Shown: one piece after another, positions 1 to 6,019 of the stretch
Position numbering within the stretch: the stretch's first letter is position 1
How the letters are laid out: each line of letters opens with the position of its first letter
Source: CAYMAT01 sp964388495
GTDB taxonomy: Bacteria > Patescibacteriota > Gracilibacteria > Peribacterales > Peribacteraceae
Assembly: GCA_964388495.1 (NCBI GenBank)
Contig: CAYMAT010000053.1
Span: 1-6,332, forward strand
Direction of reading: 5' to 3'
Length of the DNA: 6,332 nt
Position numbers and translations under genes: made by a program
Notes under the pieces: model-generated
Database searches by the model: none
Told to the model about the DNA's origin: nothing
What the model saw: only the letters and a program-made list of their open reading frames with translations

Positions 1-11
1 AAAGGGAGCCG

Positions 12-524
12 TTATTTGGTGATGGACTTGGCGATATCCGCCCACGCTTCTTTGGCGCCCAGAATATCCCGTATCTTCACCCACTTACCCTGCTCCAGCT
101 CCTTGTAGTGCGTGAAGAAGTGTTTGATTTTCTCCAGCGTCGCCTCGTCCAGATCCGTCGATTCGTTGATCTTGGCGTACCACGGATCCACGGACTGCAC
201 CGGGACCGCCAGGATTTTCGTATCGATGCCGGCTTCGTCCTCCATCTGCAGCATGCCGATGGGGCGAGCGGGGATCACGCACCCCGGCGTGACCGGCTGC
301 GCGGAGATGAGCAGCACGTCCACGGGGTCTCCGTCCTCGGCCATCGTATGTGGAATGAACCCGTAGTTGAACGGGTACACCATGGCGGTATGGATGAAGC
401 GATCCACAAACACCGCGCCCGACTTCTTGTCGATCTCGTACTTGATGGAGGATCCTTGGGGGATCTCCACAATCACGTTCACATGCTCGGGGGGGTTTCC
501 GAGGGGGATTAAATCGATGTTCAT
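12..524 (-). CDS. ppa: Inorganic pyrophosphatase, family I (soluble)
   Basis: The 170-residue product hydrolyses pyrophosphate to two phosphates in the cytoplasm, which pulls forward aminoacylation, nucleic acid synthesis and other PPi-releasing reactions. The family I signature is plain: EDGDPVDVLL at about residues 63-72 carries the metal-binding aspartates. Upstream lie the substrate-site stretches SSIKYEIDK (about 25-33) and YPFNYGFIPHT (about 50-60), and the KWVKIRDI segment lies near the C-terminus. The length matches ordinary bacterial enzymes of 165-180 residues, so the gene is complete, ending in TAA. The start is ATG at 524. No Shine-Dalgarno sequence precedes it, but the protein begins where the family usually does. 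The gene stands alone and is divergent from the SGNH hydrolase gene, so it probably has its own promoter near 572-577. Identification is firm. Confidence 0.97.
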   Translation of the reverse strand: MNIDLIPLGNPPEHVNVIVEIPQGSSIKYEIDKKSGAVFVDRFIHTAMVYPFNYGFIPHTMAEDGDPVDVLLISAQPVTPGCVIPARPIGMLQMEDEAGIDTKILAVPVQSVDPWYAKINESTDLDEATLEKIKHFFTHYKELEQGKWVKIRDILGAKEAWADIAKSITK

Positions 525-553
525 GCGCAGAGAGTACAGCAGAAAGCGGAAAA

Positions 554-581
554 ATGACAGAAATAACTATTAGTATAGAAT
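554..581 (+). promoter_or_regulatory. Candidate promoter for the SGNH hydrolase gene
   Basis: ATGACA at 554-559 and TAGAAT at 576-581 are separated by 16 bases, a sigma70-like arrangement in the only AT-rich part of this region. It would start transcription near 588, about 30 bases before the GTG start at 618. An alternative -10, TACACT at 629-634, would only serve a start at the ATG of 651. Confidence 0.4.
572..577 (-). promoter_or_regulatory. Candidate -10 box for ppa
   Basis: Read on the minus strand this AT-rich patch gives TATACT, a good -10 match, about 47 bases upstream of the ppa ATG. No convincing -35 box lies 16-18 bases further up. It overlaps the candidate plus-strand promoter of the neighbouring hydrolase, so the two divergent transcripts may compete. 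Confidence 0.35.
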
Positions 582-617
582 AGCAATTTTACCGAAGAAT
601 CTTCATCAGGCTGGCAT

Positions 618-1364
618 GTGCCCTGCGCTACACTCCGTCTGTTGCGCATCATGATGATCATCGTCGGCATCCTGATTGTGGGATACGTGGTGGCAATCAG
701 CCTTCGTTTTGCTTTTCTTGTACGGAACAGTGCTGCACTGGTGCGCAGGAGCCGGGTCTTTGAACGGCGGATAACGGGCGGCAGGCCGCGTATCTTGGTC
801 TTGGGCGATAGCACCGCCGTGGGGACGGGGGTAGACGATCCCTCCGGTTCCGTCGCCGGCCATTTTGGTCGCGATTTCCCAGGTGCATACATAGAAACCC
901 ATGCCGTGAACGGTCTGAAGGCCGCGGGATTGGACGATCTTTTCCCTCAGGTGCCGGATCAGTCGTTTGATCTTGTCCTCATCCAGATCGGCGCCAATGA
1001 CATCATCCGCGGGACGCCCATGCATGAATTCACTGCTTCACTCACGTCAGTTTTTACGAAAGCAGCCAGGGCGGGGAAGCACGTTGTTGCGCTTCATTCC
1101 GGCAACATCGGCTTGGCTCCCATGTTCCCGTGGCCCGTCAGCAGCATCCTGACGGCGCGGACCCGTACGTACCGCCAGGTGTATCAGCGCATTGCGGCGG
1201 AGCAGGGCGTCGTCTACGTGGATCTCTTTGAAGAGGCGGAAAACGATCCGTTCCGTGGCCCCGGCTACTACGCCAGTGACCATCTGCATCTCACGGCAAA
1301 AGGCTACGGCTATTGGTATGACGAGATACGGAAAACGATGGATAGAGCGGGAATCCGTTTGTAA
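618..1364 (+). CDS. Membrane-anchored SGNH/GDSL-type esterase or lipase
   Basis: The 248-residue product has a basic N-terminus and one hydrophobic helix at about residues 12-30, followed by a basic stretch (VRRSRVFERR). This looks like an uncleaved signal anchor with the catalytic domain outside the membrane. The domain shows the SGNH blocks: GDST (63-66) with nucleophile Ser65, a glycine-asparagine pair after AV (Asn98, Gly99), IGAND (124-128) with Asn127, and DHLH (221-224) with Asp221 and His224 completing the triad. Family members hydrolyse acyl esters of lipids, polysaccharides or peptidoglycan; the substrate cannot be read here. The start is uncertain. GTG at 618 has only a weak AGG seven bases upstream. 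ATG at 651 would give 237 residues and a cleaner signal anchor. The TAA stop directly abuts the stop of the convergent ABC-F gene. Confidence 0.88.
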   Translation: MPCATLRLLRIMMIIVGILIVGYVVAISLRFAFLVRNSAALVRRSRVFERRITGGRPRILVLGDSTAVGTGVDDPSGSVAGHFGRDFPGAYIETHAVNGLKAAGLDDLFPQVPDQSFDLVLIQIGANDIIRGTPMHEFTASLTSVFTKAARAGKHVVALHSGNIGLAPMFPWPVSSILTARTRTYRQVYQRIAAEQGVVYVDLFEEAENDPFRGPGYYASDHLHLTAKGYGYWYDEIRKTMDRAGIRL

Positions 1365-2819
1365 TCACAGACTCCCCAGATCGATGGTCTCGTCTATCTC
1401 AATATCCTTCATGAACTCCTCGTCGTGACTGACGATGATCATGCCTCCCTCGTATTCGCTCAATGCCTTGGCAATGACGGGCAGGTGGCGGAAATTGATG
1501 TGGTTGCTGGGCTCGTCCAGAATCAGCAGCGTCGGTTTCTGGATCATGAAGCGCGCAAAGCAGAGGAGACCTTTTTGCCCTTCTGACAGGGCACCCGCCT
1601 TGGTCCTCACCTTGTCGCCGGGCAGCAGGAAGCGTGCGGCGGTGGCGAAGATCTCCTGCTTGTTTTCCATCTCCATTTCATCGGCCAAGATCTCGTACAC
1701 TGTTTTCTCCATGGGGAGGCCGGAGAAATCCTGGCGGTAGTAGCCCACCTTCACGCCGGGGGTCAGCACCGCCCCTTTCTCGGTCCCATTCGCGAGATGT
1801 TCCAGGAGGGTCGTCTTGCCAATACCGTTGGGTCCCGTGAGACGTACGCGATGGCGGCGGCGAATGGTGAGCTCCAGCTTCTTTTTGACGGGCTTATGGT
1901 CCTTCATCACCGTGACGGAGGAGATTTCCACAAGGGGCTTGGGGAACGCCTCGGCTTCGATCGTGAACGCGGGAATGGTCTTGTCGTCCCTGCGCACGTC
2001 CACCATGTTTTCCTCTGCCTCTTCCACCGCATCGCGCATTTTGCTGGCCAGTTTGCGCATTTTTCCCCCCTTATGGGAGAAGAAGTTAATCTTGTCCTTC
2101 TGGTCCTGGATGTCCTTTTCCATGCGCGCGTTCTGGCGCTGCTCGCGTTCGATCTGCGCCGCGATCTGTTCCACCACGTCAAAGTAGTTCCCCACGTACT
2201 GGTCCACCTGCTGGCGGAAGGCGTCCAGGTACAACACGCCGTCCGTGAACGAGTTCAAGAAATTCGCATCGTGGCTGATGACGATGCAGGTTTTGTCGTA
2301 CATGACCAGGAATCCCAGGAGGTGATTGATACCGTCCGCGTCCAGGTTGTTGGTGGGCTCGTCCAAAAGGAGGATGTCCGGTTCCTGAATGAGGGCAAAC
2401 GCCAGCAGCAGGCGCGCCTTTTGCCCGCCGCTGAATTCCTTGATCTTCTTCTTGAGGTCCGCCTTGAGGTTCACAGCCTCCAGAACCTTGGCGATGTGCT
2501 TCTCGATGTCATACTTTTTCTCCGAGAATGCGCCTTCAAAAAACTCCCGGACGGTCTTGTCCAGGTCCGCCGTGGGGATCACCTGGCGCGCGATGCCGAT
2601 GGTCACGCCCTTCTTGGTGTGGATCTGGCCTTCCACGGGCTTCAGTTCGCCCGTGAGGAGCTTGAAAATCGTCGTCTTGCCGGCGCCGTTCTGGCCCATG
2701 ATGGTGATTTTGCTGCCCTCGCGGACGCTGAAATTGGCCTCCTTCAGGATGGGTTTATTGGGATCGTAATGGAAGAGGAGGTTGTCAAAACGGATGATGA
2801 CGTCACCGGTATCGGTCAT
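1365..2819 (-). CDS. ABC-F family ATPase (ribosome-associated, no membrane domain)
   Basis: This 484-residue soluble protein has two ABC ATPase domains and no membrane segment, as in the ABC-F family, whose members bind the ribosomal E site and act in translation or antibiotic protection. Domain 1: Walker A GQNGAGKTT (42-50), Q-loop Gln79, signature FSGGQ (129-133), Walker B ILLLDEP (149-155) with catalytic Glu154, and switch His183. A charged linker (about 205-290, rich in E, Q, K and R, with the coiled-coil character of a P-site tRNA-interaction motif) follows. Domain 2: Walker A GPNGIGKTT (329-337), Gln363, a variant signature LSEGQ (411-415), Walker B LLILDEP (431-437) with Glu436, and His465. 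It is short for the family (usually about 530-640 residues), and I see no arm insertion in domain 1 and no C-terminal extension. Both sites appear ATPase-competent. Start ATG at 2819 lacks a Shine-Dalgarno sequence. The subfamily cannot be assigned. Confidence 0.93.
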   Translation of the reverse strand: MTDTGDVIIRFDNLLFHYDPNKPILKEANFSVREGSKITIMGQNGAGKTTIFKLLTGELKPVEGQIHTKKGVTIGIARQVIPTADLDKTVREFFEGAFSEKKYDIEKHIAKVLEAVNLKADLKKKIKEFSGGQKARLLLAFALIQEPDILLLDEPTNNLDADGINHLLGFLVMYDKTCIVISHDANFLNSFTDGVLYLDAFRQQVDQYVGNYFDVVEQIAAQIEREQRQNARMEKDIQDQKDKINFFSHKGGKMRKLASKMRDAVEEAEENMVDVRRDDKTIPAFTIEAEAFPKPLVEISSVTVMKDHKPVKKKLELTIRRRHRVRLTGPNGIGKTTLLEHLANGTEKGAVLTPGVKVGYYRQDFSGLPMEKTVYEILADEMEMENKQEIFATAARFLLPGDKVRTKAGALSEGQKGLLCFARFMIQKPTLLILDEPSNHINFRHLPVIAKALSEYEGGMIIVSHDEEFMKDIEIDETIDLGSL

Positions 2820-2840
2820 AGGAAGCGGGAGAGCCGGCGT

Positions 2841-2846
2841 ATAGTA
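2841..2846 (-). promoter_or_regulatory. Candidate -10 box for the ABC-F gene
   Basis: The minus strand reads TACTAT, 21 bases before the ABC-F ATG, which would give a leader of about 14 bases. It fits the TACNNT form of the other -10 candidates in this window, but no good -35 box is visible. Confidence 0.35.
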
Positions 2847-2863
2847 GGGGATTTTGGGGTCTC

Positions 2864-2892
2864 TTGCATGTCTTTATGGCTTCTTCTACCGT
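2864..2892 (+). promoter_or_regulatory. Candidate promoter for tRNA-Gly
   Basis: TTGCAT at 2864-2869 and TACCGT at 2887-2892 are spaced by 17 bases. Transcription would start near 2899, some 14 bases before the first acceptor-stem base. The -10 keeps the three most important positions (T, A and final T) only. Confidence 0.45.
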
Positions 2893-2912
2893 AGTTCAGC
2901 TCTTTTGTTTCT

Positions 2913-2987
2913 GCGGGTTTCGTCTAACGTTCGGACACCGTCGTTCCACGACGGAGGTACCTGGTTCAATTCCGGTAACCCGCTCCA
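2913..2987 (+). tRNA. tRNA-Gly(UCC), CCA encoded, with atypical D and T arms
   Basis: Folding by eye gives a cloverleaf. The acceptor stem GCGGGTT (2913-2919) pairs 7 of 7 with AACCCGC (2977-2983), followed by discriminator T (2984) and an encoded CCA (2985-2987). The anticodon stem CCGTC/GACGG pairs 5 of 5 around loop GTTCCAC, giving anticodon UCC at 2945-2947, which reads GGA. The GCGGG acceptor start and U73 are usual for bacterial tRNA-Gly. The T loop TTCAATT is canonical. Oddities: the T stem CCTGG/CCGGT has a C-U mismatch at its base; the 7-base D loop AACGTTC keeps G18 but has U where G19 and C where A21 are expected; position 9 is C; and loop positions 32 and 38 are G and C, which could pair. 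The gene is probably functional but divergent; a decayed copy is the alternative. Confidence 0.85.
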
Positions 2988-3025
2988 AATATCTATCACA
3001 AATGAACCTTTCTCCGGTGTTTTTT

Positions 3026-3052
3026 GCTGTTTTTCTTACTCGTCAAAACAGC
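3026..3052 (+). terminator. Inverted repeat between tRNA-Gly and the pilin operon; possible terminator or operator
   Basis: GCTGTTTT (3026-3033) and AAAACAGC (3045-3052) are perfect 8-bp inverted arms around an 11-base loop, followed by CC and four T. It could end the tRNA transcript, though the stem is AT-rich and the T tract short. Its right arm also overlaps the -35 of the downstream promoter, so a regulatory site is equally possible. Confidence 0.35.
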
Positions 3053-3068
3053 CCTTTTCTGCTACAAT
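3040..3068 (+). promoter_or_regulatory. Extended -10 promoter of the pilin-like operon
   Basis: TCGTCA (3040-3045) and TACAAT (3063-3068) are spaced by exactly 17 bases, and TG at 3060-3061 one base before the -10 makes it an extended -10 element. The -10 ends only eight bases before the ATG at 3077, so transcription is expected to begin at or within a few bases of the start codon, giving a leaderless mRNA. This is the best promoter in the window. Confidence 0.65.
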
Positions 3069-3076
3069 GGTGTGTT

Positions 3077-3445
3077 ATGCGTCTTCCTCTCTCTATCCGC
3101 ATCTTCGGCCTCCTGATGGGCAGTTTTGCCCCTCTTCTGGCGTATGCGGATGACGGTATCTTCCTCCTGGAACCCATTGGCGGTACCACGCATATTGAGG
3201 CCGAGCCGGGACTGGGCGCCTTGGGGCATTACCTGAGCCTCCTGTATCCCTGGGTGGTGGGCATGGGGGCGGCCACGGCGGTCCTGATGGCGGTGGTGGG
3301 GGGTGTGCAGATCATCCAGGCGGGTGCGGACAGCGGAAAGCGCGATGCGGGAAAAACCCGTCTGCTCATGTCTTTGGGCGGACTTCTGCTGGTGATGCTG
3401 TCTGCCACCATCCTCAACGCCCTCAACCCCACGTTCTTCAAGTAA
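3077..3445 (+). CDS. Secreted pilin-like protein 1 (T4SS pilin / VirB2-TrbC-like)
   Basis: The 122-residue product has an N-terminal signal peptide (basic start, hydrophobic 9-22, likely cut after AYA at 24). After a short loop come two membrane helices (about 57-80 and 95-116) separated by a small polar turn, GADSGKRDAGKTR. This is the architecture of VirB2/TrbC pilins and of the T4SS pilin-like family common in candidate phyla radiation genomes. The turn and flanking glycines resemble those of the two genes behind it. The open frame continues upstream to 2864, but that part runs through the tRNA gene and the promoter. ATG at 3077 gives a proper signal peptide and lies just after the -10 box, so I chose it. 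It is the first gene of a three-gene operon. Whether it forms a filament or a membrane channel component cannot be told from sequence. Confidence 0.85.
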   Translation: MRLPLSIRIFGLLMGSFAPLLAYADDGIFLLEPIGGTTHIEAEPGLGALGHYLSLLYPWVVGMGAATAVLMAVVGGVQIIQAGADSGKRDAGKTRLLMSLGGLLLVMLSATILNALNPTFFK

Positions 3446-3449
3446 GCGG

Positions 3450-4025
3450 ATGCATATTTTCCGTCTCCTTTCCGGCCTGATCCCTACGGCGTTCGCGCAG
3501 GCGGACGCGTACCCGCCCATCATCTGCAACGGGATCTTTGGGTGCGGGCAGGGGTATAACGATGTGCTTTTCAACAACACCCTGCCGCTCATCGGCACGC
3601 TCCTCATCCAGATCGCGGGTGGGGGAGCGGTCATCGCCATTGTCATTGCGGGTACCAAGATGCTCCTGAGTCAAGGGGATGAGGGCAAGGTTTCTTCGGC
3701 AAAACAGGGGATCATGTACGCCTTGGGCGGGCTTGCCCTGGCCATGACCGCGGCGTCCCTGGTGTCCTTTGTCACCACGGAGAATTATTGGACCGATCCC
3801 ACGGTTCCCGGAATTCTGACGTCCATCATCCGGATCATCCTGACGCTCTTCAACCTGGGCTTTGCCCTGGTGGTCATCTTTGCGGGCATCCGCATGGTGA
3901 TTTCCCAGGGTGCCAGCGACGAGTTCAGCAAGGCTGGAAAGGCCATCCAATGGGCGATCATCGGTGCCATTACCGTCAATCTCGCAAAAGTCATTATCCA
4001 GGCCTTCCTCAATATCGGACTTTGA
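3450..4025 (+). CDS. Pilin-like membrane protein 2 with a duplicated two-helix unit
   Basis: The 191-residue product begins with a signal peptide (likely cut after AFA at 16) and a short exported loop with two cysteines (Cys26, Cys32) that could form a disulfide. Four predicted helices follow (about 47-70, 86-108, 122-147, 167-188). They are two copies of the pilin-like unit found once in each neighbour. Residues 67-97 and 145-175 align without gaps at an offset of 78: AG, Met, SQG, then shared S, A, I, A and G around a charged turn (SQGDEGKVSSAK against SQGASDEFSKAG). Start ATG 3450 lies four bases after the previous stop without a Shine-Dalgarno sequence, so translation is probably coupled. 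The stop is TGA. It is likely an inner-membrane or pilus-like part of a type IV secretion-related apparatus; the exact role is unknown. Confidence 0.85.
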   Translation: MHIFRLLSGLIPTAFAQADAYPPIICNGIFGCGQGYNDVLFNNTLPLIGTLLIQIAGGGAVIAIVIAGTKMLLSQGDEGKVSSAKQGIMYALGGLALAMTAASLVSFVTTENYWTDPTVPGILTSIIRIILTLFNLGFALVVIFAGIRMVISQGASDEFSKAGKAIQWAIIGAITVNLAKVIIQAFLNIGL

Positions 4026-4027
4026 CC

Positions 4028-4411
4028 ATGGCATTCCTCTCTTTCGCTGCCGGCTTCCTCCCCACCGCACACGCGGCGGTGATAGAGCAGATAGGGACCG
4101 ATGCTCCCGGCATTGGCGAAATGTGGGCGGATATCTTGAGTATTTTCCCGCATACGCAGTACGGACCCGGGGGGTTTGCCTTTCTCATCGCCCAGGTCGC
4201 GGCCATCATCCTGCACTTCATCGGCGGCATCGCCATTCTGGTTGTCGTATATGCGGGTATCCGCATGATGATGACGGTGGGGGACGAAGGTGCCTTTGAG
4301 GAGTCCAAGAAAACGCTCATGCATGCAGCCATCGGCCTCATCCTCATTCTGGGGACGGATGCGATCATCTCCTACGTCTTGATGGTCACGCAGCAGGCGG
4401 TGGGGGGATAA
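4028..4411 (+). CDS. Secreted pilin-like protein 3 (T4SS pilin-like)
   Basis: The 127-residue product has a signal peptide ending at AHA or HAA (16-17). An exported stretch of about 30 residues and two helices (about 50-75 and 98-120) follow, joined by the polar turn TVGDEGAFEESKK. The segment AGIRMMMTVGDEG (76-88) is close to AGIRMVISQG in the second repeat and to GDEG in the first repeat of the preceding protein, so the genes are paralogues. The frame is open back to 3788, but that part overlaps the previous gene in another frame. ATG at 4028, two bases after the TGA of gene 2, gives the signal peptide and is the natural start. No clear Shine-Dalgarno sequence is present. It is the last gene of the operon; no obvious hairpin terminator follows. 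Confidence 0.85.
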   Translation: MAFLSFAAGFLPTAHAAVIEQIGTDAPGIGEMWADILSIFPHTQYGPGGFAFLIAQVAAIILHFIGGIAILVVVYAGIRMMMTVGDEGAFEESKKTLMHAAIGLILILGTDAIISYVLMVTQQAVGG

Positions 4412-4432
4412 AAGTTACTCGTTTATTCGTAA

Positions 4433-4458
4433 TTCGTTATTTGTAAGTGTTTAACGAA
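4433..4458. repeat. Inverted repeat upstream of metG
   Basis: TTCGTTA (4433-4439) and TAACGAA (4452-4458) are perfect 7-bp inverted arms with a 12-base spacer. The right arm covers the candidate -35 box of metG. A direct ATTCGT doublet (4425-4430, 4432-4437) precedes it. It could be an operator, a weak terminator of the pilin operon, or chance in an AT-rich gap. Confidence 0.35.
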
Positions 4459-4478
4459 GCACGAAGAACGGGTACGAT
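4451..4478 (+). promoter_or_regulatory. Candidate metG promoter, leaderless
   Basis: TTAACG (4451-4456) and TACGAT (4473-4478) are 16 bases apart. The -10 ends six bases before the ATG at 4485, so the A of the start codon is the expected first transcribed base. Both boxes match consensus at four of six positions. Confidence 0.5.
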
Positions 4479-4484
4479 ACGAGC

Positions 4485-6014
4485 ATGGTTCGCCAATACG
4501 TCACCACCGCCATTGATTACCCCAACGCCGCTCCGCACATGGGTCATGTGCTGGAGAAGGTGCTGGCGGACGTGGTGGTCCGCTGGATGAGGCTCCGCGG
4601 GGACGAGGTGCGTTTTCAGGTGGGGACCGACGAACATGGCATCAAGATCCAGCAGACGGCGGCCAAGGAGGGTCTCACACCGCGGGAGCTGGTGGACCGC
4701 AACGTTCCCGTGTTCCAGTCGCTCTACCAGAGGCTGGGCATCAGCTATGACCTCTTCATGCGGACGAGTGACGAAAAGCTGCACTGGCCCACCGTGCGCG
4801 AGCTCTGGACACGCCTGCAGAAGGCGGGGGTATTGGAGAAGCGAAAATACACGGGTCTCTATTGCCCCGGTTGTGAACGTTTCTTGACCAAGAAGGACCT
4901 GGTGGACGGCAAATGTCCCGATCACCAGCGCGTTCCGGACGAGGTAACGGAGGAAAACTGGTTCTTTGCGCTCAGTAAGGAGGATGCGTGGCTCCAAAAA
5001 CTTCTCACGGACAAAAAAGGGTACAGGATCATCCCGTCCTTCCGCGCCAAAGAGACACTGTCGCTCATTGAGGGCGGCTTGGAGGATGTCTCGTTCTCGC
5101 GCCCCAAGAAAAGCCTCAGTTGGGGGGTGCCCGTGCCGGGGGAAGAGGAGAGCCAGACCATGTACGTGTGGTGCGATGCACTTACTAATTACATCTCGGG
5201 CATCGGTTACTTCACGGATCACGAGGACACGAAGTGGTGGGACGACGCCACTGTCACGCACGTGATCGGCAAGGACATCGCGCGCTTCCACGCGCTCATC
5301 TGGCCGGCCATGCTCAAGTACGCGAAGGTCAAGACGCCGGATCAGCTGCTCATCCACGGATTCCTGACCAGTGAAGGCCAGAAGATGAGCAAGTCCATCG
5401 GTAACGTAGTTGTGCCCCAGGATGTATTGGACAAATACGGCGTGGACGCCATGCGCTTCTACCTGAGCCATGAGATCCCCGTGGGCAATGACGGAGACTT
5501 TTCCTGGAAGCGCTTTGGAGAGCTGTACGACAGCAAGCTGCGGAACCAGGTGGGAAACCTGCTCAACCGCGTCATGACGCTCATTATCAAGCACGGGCAG
5601 CCTTTGCAGCTCCCGAAGAATTCGGTCCTGGAAAAGACTGTGACGGACGGCTGGGCGGCTTACCGGAGGGAAATGGAGGCGTTCAAAACCGATGCGGCTC
5701 TCCAGGAAGCCATGAAAGTGGTAATGACTTGTAATGAGAAGATGCAGGAACTGCAGCCGTGGAAGAAGGAGGGGCAGGAGAAGACGGAGTTGCTCTCCGA
5801 GTTTGCGGAGGCGCTTCGCCACATTGCGCTGATGCTCTTGCCGTTCATTCCGGAGTCCGCTGCTGCTATGTGCGGACAACTGAGCGTTCCTTATGCGGAC
5901 AAAGTGGGTGATAAGTCTTTCGCACTCTCTGAGGATGTTACGGTGTGGGGGCTGAAGAGCTGGAATGGGGTGGGAGAGGCCAAGATCCTCTTTGCTCCGG
6001 TGGAAGTGGCATAG
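4485..6014 (+). CDS. metG: Methionyl-tRNA synthetase (single-knuckle, Thermus-like type)
   Basis: The 509-residue cytoplasmic enzyme charges tRNA-Met with methionine using ATP, serving both initiator and elongator tRNAs. Class I signatures are intact: the HIGH motif as PHMGH (17-21), GTDEHGIKI (47-55), the VWCDAL segment of the methionine pocket (about 228-233), GKDIARFHA (262-270), and the KMSKS loop (300-304). The connective peptide carries one zinc knuckle, CPGC at 127-130 and CPDH at 144-147, so the ligands are Cys127, Cys130, Cys144 and His147. This is the arrangement of the short Thermus thermophilus enzyme and not the two-knuckle E. coli form. The C-terminal helical anticodon domain is present, with KLRNQVGNLLNR near 350 and LQPWK near 425. 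The protein ends without the C-terminal tRNA-binding (EMAP/Trbp111-like) domain. ATG at 4485 has no Shine-Dalgarno sequence. The stop is TAG. Confidence 0.97.
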   Translation: MVRQYVTTAIDYPNAAPHMGHVLEKVLADVVVRWMRLRGDEVRFQVGTDEHGIKIQQTAAKEGLTPRELVDRNVPVFQSLYQRLGISYDLFMRTSDEKLHWPTVRELWTRLQKAGVLEKRKYTGLYCPGCERFLTKKDLVDGKCPDHQRVPDEVTEENWFFALSKEDAWLQKLLTDKKGYRIIPSFRAKETLSLIEGGLEDVSFSRPKKSLSWGVPVPGEEESQTMYVWCDALTNYISGIGYFTDHEDTKWWDDATVTHVIGKDIARFHALIWPAMLKYAKVKTPDQLLIHGFLTSEGQKMSKSIGNVVVPQDVLDKYGVDAMRFYLSHEIPVGNDGDFSWKRFGELYDSKLRNQVGNLLNRVMTLIIKHGQPLQLPKNSVLEKTVTDGWAAYRREMEAFKTDAALQEAMKVVMTCNEKMQELQPWKKEGQEKTELLSEFAEALRHIALMLLPFIPESAAAMCGQLSVPYADKVGDKSFALSEDVTVWGLKSWNGVGEAKILFAPVEVA

Positions 6015-6019
6015 GAGTC

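Noticed and set aside
521..1025. Minus-strand open frames opposite the start of the SGNH hydrolase gene
   Set aside because: They have no domain and basic, low-complexity translations, and they lie antisense to a gene with an intact catalytic triad.
1797..2894. A 365-codon plus-strand open frame opposite the ABC-F gene
   Set aside because: It is antisense to an unmistakable ABC-F protein, runs into the tRNA promoter region, and its composition (H, V, L, R-rich) is that of a shadow frame.
2864..3076. N-terminal extension of the first pilin-like gene by 71 codons
   Set aside because: It would translate through the tRNA-Gly gene and across the extended -10 promoter and would bury the signal peptide. 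ATG 3077 is the supported start.
4023..4025. Possible recoding of UGA (to Gly, as in Absconditabacteria/Gracilibacteria)
   Set aside because: UGA ends the second pilin-like gene two bases before the next ATG and ends the ABC-F gene exactly at the family-like C-terminus. No in-frame UGA occurs inside the recognised genes, and the tRNA-Gly anticodon is UCC rather than UCA.
3788..4027. N-terminal extension of the third pilin-like gene by 80 codons
   Set aside because: It overlaps the second pilin-like gene in another frame with low-complexity translation. ATG 4028 gives a signal peptide and a 2-base gap.
4412..4484. Repeated ATTCGT units considered as CRISPR or iteron repeats
   Set aside because: There are only two 6-base copies in an AT-rich 73-base gap, without regular spacers or an associated replication or Cas gene.
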